DNA of 5,387 bases from Chloroflexi bacterium RBG_16_70_13 (GTDB taxonomy: Bacteria > Chloroflexota > Limnocylindria > Limnocylindrales > CSP1-4), in the NCBI GenBank assembly GCA_001795245.1, contig MGOD01000124.1, positions 1,745 through 7,131 of the forward strand. Direction: 5' to 3'. The notes beneath the pieces were generated by a model. That model saw only the letters and a list, made by a program, of their open reading frames with translations, had not been told where the DNA came from and did no database searches. Every line of letters starts with the position of its first letter. The first letter of the stretch is position 1. This document shows, in pieces, positions 1-5,387 of this stretch. Made by a program: the position numbers and the translations under genes.

Positions 1-144
1 CGCGATGACATCGGTGATCGTCGCGCCGACGACCCGGTCGACCCGCGGGCCCGGCACCCGCGCCCGCGCGGCCGTGACGACGCGCCCGGCGAGGTGCGGG
101 CGCAGTCCCGCGGCGATCCGCGCGAGCGTGTCGCCTTCGGGCAT
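1..144 (-). CDS. nei: Nei/Fpg-family DNA glycosylase (endonuclease VIII-like), N-terminal fragment
   Basis: Only the first 48 codons are present; the gene continues past the left edge. The protein begins MPEGDTLARIAAGL, the hallmark start of the Fpg/Nei family. After Met removal, the N-terminal Pro is the Schiff-base nucleophile and the following Glu the acid catalyst, for excising oxidised bases and nicking the abasic strand. MPEGDT rather than MPEGPE resembles the actinobacterial Nei proteins (e.g. M. tuberculosis Rv3297) more than MutM. The later stretch RVPGPRVDRVVGATITDVIA fits the first beta strands of the N-terminal domain. The ATG at 144-142 is fixed by the family's obligatory MPE start; no good Shine-Dalgarno precedes it. 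It lies 38 nt after the lhr stop on the same strand, so co-transcription is likely. The H2TH and zinc-finger parts are outside the window, so exact subfamily and substrate are not determined. Confidence 0.88.
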   Translation of the reverse strand, partial: MPEGDTLARIAAGLRPHLAGRVVTAARARVPGPRVDRVVGATITDVIA

Positions 145-182
145 CGGTCGATGGCTCGGCGGGCGGGCGCGGGGGCCGCCGC

Positions 183-3100
183 TCAGCGGTCCCGGAGGAC
201 GAGGCCGCGATAGCCGGCGACGAAGCCGCCCTGGATCAGCACCTCGCGGTGGCTCGACTGCCCAACCGGCAGGCCGTCCACACGGGTGACAACCAGCTCG
301 CGGTCGCGGCCCTCGCCGATGAGCCGGCGGAGGGCCGGAACGGCCACGGCCGCGATCGTCTCCTCATCGAACGCGGGCAATGTCTGGAGTGTCCGGCCCC
401 CGCGCTCCACGTACAGCGCGGCCACGCCGTCGACGAGGACCACCGACGCGCCGGCGGCCCGTGGCAGAGGCCGGCGGTCGTCGTCGCCGCGGCGCGGCCA
501 GGCGATCGAGGCGCCGTACGGATTCGCCGGGTCGGCGGCGGCGAGGACGTGGACCGCTGGCGCGTCGCCGCGGGCCCTTGCCGGATCGCGGACCGCCCGG
601 AGGCGGTCGATCGCGCCGGCCAGCGCGAACTGGGCCGCCCCGAGTCCCTCGACGAAGTAGCCGCGCCGGATTCGCCCGGCATCCTCGAGGGCCCGGAGGA
701 CCGGGTAGATCCCGGCGAAGCCGCCCTCGACTCCCTCGGCCATCGCCGCCTCCCGGACGAGGACCCCGTGCCGGTCGAGGAGGGCCAGGGCCGTGGCATG
801 GAGTCGCTCCGTGGCGCTGCCGCCGGACCGTTCGACGTCGACCAGCGACCAGCGGCCGGCGGCCTCCGGCGGACCGAGGGCCGTCAGGCGACCGGCTCGT
901 GGCCTCGCCGTCGACCGCGCCGGCCGCTTCCAGCGCAGCGCCCGGAGCGGCGCGAACGTGTCGTTCGTGACCTCGCCGGCCCAGACGAGGTCCCACAGGG
1001 CGTCGAGCACGTCGCGGTCCATGCCGCCCCCGGCCGCCGTGTGGAGGTCCCGATAGAACGAGGCACCGCGCCGAGCCAGGTGCTCGCGGATCGCCTCGTG
1101 CCGCCGCCCCGAGGGCCGCTCGACCCCGTCGGGGATGCCGGCCGGACGGAGCGCCTCGCGCCCGGGCCGGTACAGCACCACTCGGCCGTCGTCGCGGCCA
1201 AGGCTCCCCCGCCCCACCCAAGCGACCTCGCCGAGCGCGCCGAGCTCGTCGAGGAGGCGGGGCTGGTAGCCCGGGATGCGGGCCGGCAGGACGTCCCGCT
1301 CGAGGACCGACGCCGGGATCGCTACGCCCGAGAGCTGGTCGACGACCTCGGCGAGGCGCTCGAGCGCGGCGGTCCCACGCAACGCGGGCGCCGGCTCCCC
1401 GACCGCGCCAACGCCCTGCCAGGCCGGCAGGAACCGCCCCAGCGCGGCCGGCTCGACGGGCTCGACCTCCCGCCGGAGGCGCGCCAGCGAGCGCCGACGG
1501 AGGAGCCGGAGGACCTCCGGGTCGCACCACTCCCGCTCCGAGCCGTCCGGGCGGAACTCACCGCGGACGAGCGAGCCACGCTCGGCGAGCCGCTCGAGGG
1601 CGTTCTCCACCACCCCGACCGGCAGGCCCCAGCGATGCGCCGGCTCCACGCCCAGGAACGGGCCGTGCGTCCGGGCCCAGCGGGCAAGCAGCCCGTCCAG
1701 CGCGCCGGACACCGGCACGAGGAATGCCTCGGGGATCCCGACCGGCGGCGACGCGCCAACCCCGTCGCGATACCGCCCGGCGTCCTCGATGGCGATCCAG
1801 CGCTCCTCCCCGCCGACCCGGGCGACGACCGCCCGGCGGGCGGCCCGCAGCTCGGCCAGCCAGACGCTCGCGACCTCGGCCCCGACCTCGACCCGTGCCC
1901 CGACCTCGTCGGCGGTGAGGTCGCCGAGACGTCGCAGGACGTCGTGGAGCTGGTCGAGCGTCCCGGCCCGCCGGTCGTCGGCCAGGGCCTGAAGCGACAG
2001 CTCGAGGTCGGCGAGAGCGTCGGCGTCGAGCAGCTCCCGGAGCTCCTCCTGGCCGAGCAGCTCGCGAAGGAGGTCGCGATCGAGGGCCAGGGCGCCGGCG
2101 CGGCGCTCGGCGAGGGGCGCGTCGCCCTCGTACATGTAGGCGGCGACGTAGTCGAAGAGGAGCGACGCGGCGAACGGCGAGGCCTTCGCCGTCTCGACGG
2201 CGTGGACCGTGATCTCCCGCCGCTCGACGGCCCCCAGCACCTCGCGCAGCGCATCGAGGTCGAAGACATCGGACAGGCACTCGCGATAGGTCTCGACGAG
2301 GATCGGGAAGCTGCCGTAGCGGGAGGCTACGGCGAGGAGGTCGGCCGAGCGCTGGCGCTGCTGCCAGAGCGGCGTCCTCGTCCCCGGGCGGCGGCGCGGC
2401 AGGAGGAGCGCCCGGCCGGCGTTCTCCCGGAACCGCGACGCGAACAGGGCCGATCCGCCGACGTTCTCAACGACGAGGTCCTCGATCTCGTCGGCGGCCG
2501 GGAACAGGAGGGCCTCGATCTCGGCCAGCCGGGCCGCCGGGCCGTCGCCCTCGCCCTCGGGCAGCCGGACGGCGATCCCGTCGTCCGACCAGATCGTCTG
2601 GGCCTCGATCCCGAGGCGCTCGCGGAGGCGATGCTCGATCGCCAGCGTCCAGGGCGCGTGGATCCGGCCGCCGAAGGGCGTCAGGACGACGAGCCGCCAG
2701 TCGCCGAGCTCGTCGCGGAAACGCTCGATGACGATCCGCCGGTCGGTCGGCAGGGCGCCGGCGACGTCGCGCTCCTCCTCGAGGTAGGCGAGCAGGTTCT
2801 CGGTCGCGAGCTCGTCGAGGTCATGGAGGTCGCGGAGGCGCGCGGCGGCCTCGGTTCGCCCCGTCTCGCCGCGGGCCAGGTCCGCCTCCGTCTCGCGGAC
2901 GAAGCCACCGATGGCCCGCCCCAGCTCGATCGGGCGGCCGATGGCGTCGCCCTTCCAGAACGGGAGCTTGCCGGGCACGCCGGGGGCGGGCTCCACGACG
3001 ACCCGGTCGGGGGTGATGTCGAGGATCCGCCAGGAGCTCGCCCCGAGGACGACGACGTCGCCGTGCATCCCCGCCCGGAGCTCGTAGACCATCTCCTCGT

Positions 3101-4760
3101 CGAGCTCGCCCACGCGGCGCCCGGGCGTCCCCGCTTCGCCGGCCAGGAAGACGCCGAAGAGGCCGCGATCCGGGATCGTGCCACCCGAGGTCACCGCCAC
3201 GATCCGGGCGTCGCGCCGACCCTCGACGATGTCGGTGACCCGGTCCCAGACCACCCGGGCCTTGAGCTCGGCGAACTCGTCCGAGGGATACGCACCGGCC
3301 AGCATGCCGAGCACCCCTTCGAGCGCCTCGCGCGAGAGCGTCTCGAACGGGGCGGCGCGCGTCACGATCTCGAGCAGCTCGGCGACCGTCCAGCGATCCA
3401 TGACCGTCATCGCCACGAGCTGCTGGGCGAGGACATCGAGCGGGTTGCGGGGCATGACGGTCGTCTCGATCGCCCCCTCGTGCATCCGCCCGACGACGAC
3501 GGCGGCCTCGAGGAGGTCGCCCCGATACTTCGGGAAGAGGACGCCCTTCGAGGGCTCGCCGACCTTGTGGCCGGCCCGGCCGACCCGCTGGAGGCCCGAG
3601 GCGACGCTCGTCGGCGATTCGACGAGGATCACGAGGTCAACCGCGCCCATGTCGATCCCGAGCTCGAGGGAGCTCGTCGCGACGAGGGCCGGCAGGCGGC
3701 CGTCCTTGAGCGCCTCCTCGATCTCGAGGCGTTGTTCGCGCGCGATCGAGCCGTGGTGGGCCCGGACCAGGTCCTCGCCGGCGAGGTCGTTGAGCCGGTG
3801 GGCCAGGCGCTCGGCGAGGCGCCGGCTGTTGGTGAAGACGATCGTGCTCCGGTGGGCCCGGATGAGCTCGAGGATCCGCGGATGGATCGCCGGCCAGATG
3901 CTGGTCCGCATGTCGTCGCGCCAGGCCGGGCCGCCGGGCTGGTCCTCGAGCGGCAGGCCCTCGCCGAGCCGGCTCATGTCCTCGACCGGGACGACGACCT
4001 GGAGCTCGAGGGCCTTACGGGTGCCGGCGTCGACGACGTTCACGTCGCGCCCGGCTCCGATTCCCCCCAGGAACCGCGCAATCGTCTCGAGCGGCCGCTG
4101 CGTCGCCGAGAGGCCGATCCGCTGGAGCGGCGGGGCTGTGGGCAGTCGCAGGCGTTCGAGGCGCTCGAGGCTGAGCGCCAGGTGGGCGCCGCGCTTCGTG
4201 CCGGCGACGGCATGGACCTCGTCGACGATCACGGCCTCGACCCCACGGAGCATCTCCCGGGCGGCCGAGGTCAGGACCAGGTACAGGCTCTCGGGGGTCG
4301 TGACGAGGATGTCGGGCGGGGTCTTCGCGAGCGCCCGCCGGGCCTCCTGGGGCGTGTCACCGGTCCGGGCCGCGATCGAGATCCGGGGCGGCTGTTCGCC
4401 CAGGCGCTGGGCGGCGAGCGAGATCCCGTGGAGCGGGGCCCGCAGGTTGCGCTCGACGTCGTAGGTCAGGGCCTTGAGCGGCGAGACGTACAGGACCCGG
4501 ACGCTGCCGGGGTTGCCGCGGGACGGTGGCGGCGTGGGGCTCCGGGCCAGGCGATCCAGGCACCACAGGAAGGCGGCAAGAGTCTTGCCCGAGCCGGTCG
4601 GGGCGTGGATCAGCGTGTGCCGGCCCGCGGCGATCGATGCCCAGCCACCGACCTGGGCCGGGGTCGGCGCCTCGAACGCACCCTCGAACCAGGCCCGCAC
4701 CGGCGCGGAGAACGGTGCGAGCGGGTCGGCGGCGGGCACGGGTGCGGACGCTGTCGCCAC
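183..4760 (-). CDS. lhr: Lhr-family ATP-dependent DNA/RNA-DNA helicase, full length with C-terminal domain
   Basis: Superfamily 2 3'-to-5' helicase that translocates on single-stranded DNA and unwinds RNA:DNA hybrids and repair intermediates. Numbering from the GTG at 4760 (1,525 residues; E. coli Lhr is about 1,538). Walker A APTGSGKT is at 53-60, motif Ia VSPLKAL 92-98, Ib TTPESL 154-159, Walker B DEVH 180-183, SAT 218-220, IV TIVFTNSRR 306-314, V TSSLELGID 362-370, VI QRVGRAGH 391-398. The winged-helix and beta-bundle part of the Lhr core follows, with SSWRI (Trp577, probably the DNA-stacking Trp of mycobacterial Lhr) and FWKGD 601-605. From about 880 on is the long C-terminal domain of tandem winged helices seen in bacterial Lhr. 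It appears intact, with no frameshift or missing helicase motif. The frame is open to a GTG at 4823, but those 21 extra codons hold 7 A/T-ending codons among 20 and the frame's only TCA, overlap promoter and operator-like sequence, and lie beyond the family homology. The TGA is at 185-183. A further GTG at 4739 is another possible start. Confidence 0.95.
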   Translation of the reverse strand: MATASAPVPAADPLAPFSAPVRAWFEGAFEAPTPAQVGGWASIAAGRHTLIHAPTGSGKTLAAFLWCLDRLARSPTPPPSRGNPGSVRVLYVSPLKALTYDVERNLRAPLHGISLAAQRLGEQPPRISIAARTGDTPQEARRALAKTPPDILVTTPESLYLVLTSAAREMLRGVEAVIVDEVHAVAGTKRGAHLALSLERLERLRLPTAPPLQRIGLSATQRPLETIARFLGGIGAGRDVNVVDAGTRKALELQVVVPVEDMSRLGEGLPLEDQPGGPAWRDDMRTSIWPAIHPRILELIRAHRSTIVFTNSRRLAERLAHRLNDLAGEDLVRAHHGSIAREQRLEIEEALKDGRLPALVATSSLELGIDMGAVDLVILVESPTSVASGLQRVGRAGHKVGEPSKGVLFPKYRGDLLEAAVVVGRMHEGAIETTVMPRNPLDVLAQQLVAMTVMDRWTVAELLEIVTRAAPFETLSREALEGVLGMLAGAYPSDEFAELKARVVWDRVTDIVEGRRDARIVAVTSGGTIPDRGLFGVFLAGEAGTPGRRVGELDEEMVYELRAGMHGDVVVLGASSWRILDITPDRVVVEPAPGVPGKLPFWKGDAIGRPIELGRAIGGFVRETEADLARGETGRTEAAARLRDLHDLDELATENLLAYLEEERDVAGALPTDRRIVIERFRDELGDWRLVVLTPFGGRIHAPWTLAIEHRLRERLGIEAQTIWSDDGIAVRLPEGEGDGPAARLAEIEALLFPAADEIEDLVVENVGGSALFASRFRENAGRALLLPRRRPGTRTPLWQQRQRSADLLAVASRYGSFPILVETYRECLSDVFDLDALREVLGAVERREITVHAVETAKASPFAASLLFDYVAAYMYEGDAPLAERRAGALALDRDLLRELLGQEELRELLDADALADLELSLQALADDRRAGTLDQLHDVLRRLGDLTADEVGARVEVGAEVASVWLAELRAARRAVVARVGGEERWIAIEDAGRYRDGVGASPPVGIPEAFLVPVSGALDGLLARWARTHGPFLGVEPAHRWGLPVGVVENALERLAERGSLVRGEFRPDGSEREWCDPEVLRLLRRRSLARLRREVEPVEPAALGRFLPAWQGVGAVGEPAPALRGTAALERLAEVVDQLSGVAIPASVLERDVLPARIPGYQPRLLDELGALGEVAWVGRGSLGRDDGRVVLYRPGREALRPAGIPDGVERPSGRRHEAIREHLARRGASFYRDLHTAAGGGMDRDVLDALWDLVWAGEVTNDTFAPLRALRWKRPARSTARPRAGRLTALGPPEAAGRWSLVDVERSGGSATERLHATALALLDRHGVLVREAAMAEGVEGGFAGIYPVLRALEDAGRIRRGYFVEGLGAAQFALAGAIDRLRAVRDPARARGDAPAVHVLAAADPANPYGASIAWPRRGDDDRRPLPRAAGASVVLVDGVAALYVERGGRTLQTLPAFDEETIAAVAVPALRRLIGEGRDRELVVTRVDGLPVGQSSHREVLIQGGFVAGYRGLVLRDR

Positions 4761-4769
4761 GGGCGGAGC

Positions 4770-4798
4770 AGTGTAGCGCGCCCCGCCCAAATCGACCA
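4770..4798 (-). promoter_or_regulatory. Putative lhr promoter (near-leaderless)
   Basis: On the minus strand TACACT (4775-4770) matches the -10 consensus at four of six positions, including the key T-A and final T. A poor -35 (TGGTCG, 4798-4793) lies 17 nt upstream. The GTG proposed as the lhr start begins 9 nt after the -10 element. A transcript starting at G4764 or G4760 would have a leader of four or zero bases, which explains the lack of any Shine-Dalgarno. Leaderless messages are common in Actinomycetota. The weak -35 and high local GC keep confidence moderate. Confidence 0.45.
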
Positions 4799-4807
4799 GA
4801 TGTTCGA
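4792..4807 (-). promoter_or_regulatory. LexA (SOS) box-like palindrome upstream of lhr
   Basis: Read on the minus strand, the 16 bases are TCGAACATCTGGTCGA. The extended mycobacterial LexA box is TCGAAC-N4-GTTCGA, with the Bacillus-type core CGAAC-N4-GTTCG. Eleven of the twelve defined bases agree; one T is G in the right half. The site overlaps the -35 position of the putative lhr promoter, where LexA binding would block RNA polymerase. No lexA or recA gene is in the window, so control by LexA is inference. Confidence 0.5.
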
Positions 4808-4861
4808 TCTGCAGTGATTGCACACCCGCGGGCCGTGGCGAGTGCGCGTGGGGTCAGGCCG

Positions 4862-4930
4862 GACGGCCCGTCGACGATGGGCCACTGGTCACGAGCCGAC
4901 CGGGATGTCGGGCCACCGGGACGGGCCGTC
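4862..4930. repeat. 11-bp perfect inverted repeat between the divergent genes
   Basis: GACGGCCCGTC at 4862-4872 is the exact reverse complement of GACGGGCCGTC at 4920-4930, with 47 nt between the arms. Inside, CGAC (4872-4875) can pair with GTCG (4907-4910), and GGTC (4887-4890) with GACC (4898-4901), so a branched or extended hairpin is possible. There is no T-run on either side, and both genes point away from it, so it is not a simple terminator. It may be an operator, a structured RNA element, or a chance product of GC-rich sequence. Confidence 0.4.
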
Positions 4931-4947
4931 GGGCAGTACCCAGACCA

Positions 4948-4976
4948 TTGACAGGTTTGCGAAGGTTTGAGCGAAA
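4948..4976 (+). promoter_or_regulatory. Possible promoter element for the DoxX-like gene
   Basis: TTGACA at 4948-4953 is a perfect -35 hexamer, about 100 bp upstream of the DoxX-like ATG, in a locally less GC-rich stretch. At the standard 17-bp spacing the -10 position reads GCGAAA, a poor match, and no better hexamer is found at 16 or 18 bp. The spacer carries two copies of AGGTTTG (4953-4959 and 4963-4969), ten bases apart, which could be an activator site compensating for the weak -10. This is speculative. Confidence 0.25.
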
Positions 4977-5030
4977 CGGACCGGCCACCATCCGAGCGCG
5001 CGTGAGGTTGTCAGCGTCCCGGCCGGTCCG
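4977..5030 (+). repeat. 10-bp perfect inverted repeat in the leader of the DoxX-like gene
   Basis: CGGACCGGCC (4977-4986) and GGCCGGTCCG (5021-5030) are exact reverse complements separated by 34 nt. If transcription starts near the upstream TTGACA element, the RNA would carry a strong GC stem ending 22 nt before the ATG, just before the ribosome binding site. It does not match a riboswitch class I can identify with confidence. A DNA-level operator is the other possibility. Confidence 0.4.
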
Positions 5031-5037
5031 GCAACGC

Positions 5038-5044
5038 GAAGGGA
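5038..5044 (+). promoter_or_regulatory. Ribosome binding site of the DoxX-like gene
   Basis: GAAGGGA at 5038-5044 is a purine-rich Shine-Dalgarno-like stretch 8 nt before the ATG at 5053. It supports this ATG over an in-frame GTG 17 codons upstream at 5002, which lies inside the inverted-repeat region. A second GAAGG directly abuts the ATG and is too close to serve. Confidence 0.5.
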
Positions 5045-5052
5045 AGCGAAGG

Positions 5053-5387
5053 ATGTCGAGCCTCAGGAGATGGGCCACGCCCCTGGCCCTCGTGGCCGCG
5101 ATCCTCGTGTTGTGGATGGAGATCCCGATCGAGGAGGTCCGCCCGGAGACCCTCGGTGGCGACGCCCTCCGGAGCATCGTCACCGTGGCCTTCTGGATTC
5201 TCGCGGTCGTGGTCGTCGCCCTCCTCTTCGGGGACCGGAACGCGGCCGACGCCGACGTGGTCGAGGTCGAGGGCCCGGCCTTCACCCGGTTCCTGTTCGG
5301 AAACACGCGAGCCGGCCTGTTCTGGCTGCCGATCCGGATCTTCCTCGGCTTCTCGTGGCTCGAGTCGGGCCTCGGCAAGGCCCTGAA
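5053..5387 (+). CDS. DoxX/DoxD-like integral membrane protein, N-terminal fragment
   Basis: The first 111 codons are seen; the frame is open at the right edge. The protein starts MSSLRRWATPLALVAAIL, a short positively charged end leading into a hydrophobic segment (about residues 8-22). An acidic loop (EIPIEEVRPE) follows, then a second strong membrane segment (about 41-60, SIVTVAFWILAVVVVALLFG) and an acidic linker. The last part, FWLPIRIFLGFSWLESGLGKAL (90-111, shown here only as WLPIRIFLGF and SWLESGLGKAL for the key residues), has the Arg, Leu-Gly and W-x3-G-x2-K pattern that opens DoxX/DoxD domains. Relatives include DoxD of archaeal thiosulfate:quinone oxidoreductase and mycobacterial DoxX, which joins SodA and SseA in a membrane oxidoreductase complex. 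Substrate and redox partner cannot be deduced here. The gene diverges from lhr and has no obvious link to repair. The family call rests on the final 25 or so residues, so most of the domain is unseen. Confidence 0.75.
   Translation, partial: MSSLRRWATPLALVAAILVLWMEIPIEEVRPETLGGDALRSIVTVAFWILAVVVVALLFGDRNAADADVVEVEGPAFTRFLFGNTRAGLFWLPIRIFLGFSWLESGLGKAL

Noticed and set aside
5..289. Plus-strand 94-codon frame at the left edge.
   Set aside because: Antisense to the nei start and the lhr end; Arg/Gly/Pro-rich with no recognisable features.
249..4817. A plus-strand open frame of about 1,522 codons running antisense through nearly all of lhr.
   Set aside because: It shares codon boundaries with lhr, so its stops would need TTA, CTA or TCA codons in lhr, which the GC bias excludes. 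The translation is low-complexity, rich in Arg, Gly, Asp and Pro, with no domain. lhr has every family motif, so this is a composition artefact.
4526..4951. Plus-strand 141-codon frame over the lhr start and intergenic region.
   Set aside because: Mostly antisense to the Walker A region of lhr; low-complexity translation and no ribosome binding site seen.
5002..5052. Upstream in-frame GTG start for the DoxX-like protein, adding 17 residues.
   Set aside because: The extension is basic and non-conserved in character, overlaps the inverted repeat, and has no Shine-Dalgarno, whereas the ATG at 5053 has one and leads directly into the first membrane segment.
4977..5052. SAM-type riboswitch suggested by CCGGCAAC-like sequence (GTCCGGCAACG at 5026-5036).
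   Set aside because: Only a short motif resembles the SAM-I/IV core; the other conserved helices and the kink-turn could not be recognised.
4854..5378. Minus-strand 174-codon frame across the intergenic region and the DoxX-like gene.
   Set aside because: Ser/Arg/Thr-rich translation with no domain, antisense to a gene with clear membrane segments, a Shine-Dalgarno and a DoxX motif.
5156..5386. Plus-strand 76-codon frame in the right-hand region.
   Set aside because: Out-of-frame shadow of the DoxX-like gene; Ser/Arg/Pro-rich translation.

Overview
The window is very GC-rich bacterial DNA with codons ending almost always in G or C. It holds one complete large gene flanked by two genes cut by the window edges. 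Gene content and base composition suggest a high-GC bacterium such as an Actinomycetota or a GC-rich Chloroflexota (Limnocylindria-like) lineage. The sequence alone does not settle the phylum.

The left part, on the minus strand, is a DNA-repair operon. A full-length Lhr-type superfamily 2 helicase (about 1,525 residues, helicase core plus the long C-terminal domain) occupies 183-4760. It is followed 38 nt downstream by the first 48 codons of a Nei/Fpg-family DNA glycosylase, which runs off the left edge. The same lhr-nei order is known in mycobacteria, and both products act on damaged DNA.

The intergenic region (about 4761-5052) separates lhr from a divergent plus-strand gene. On the lhr side it holds a near-perfect copy of the mycobacterial/Bacillus-type LexA (SOS) box. 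The box overlaps the -35 position of a putative promoter whose -10 hexamer lies 9 nt from a GTG. I therefore place the lhr start at 4760, making a (nearly) leaderless message, rather than at the longest-frame GTG at 4823. On the other side are two long perfect inverted repeats, a consensus -35 hexamer with no good -10, and a short direct repeat.

The right part (5053-5387, plus strand) is the N-terminal part of a DoxX/DoxD-like integral membrane protein, cut by the right edge. It has a Shine-Dalgarno sequence and two N-terminal hydrophobic segments before the typical DoxX motif.

I see no mobile element, CRISPR array, tRNA or rRNA. The most interesting point is a possible SOS-controlled, leaderless lhr-nei repair operon.
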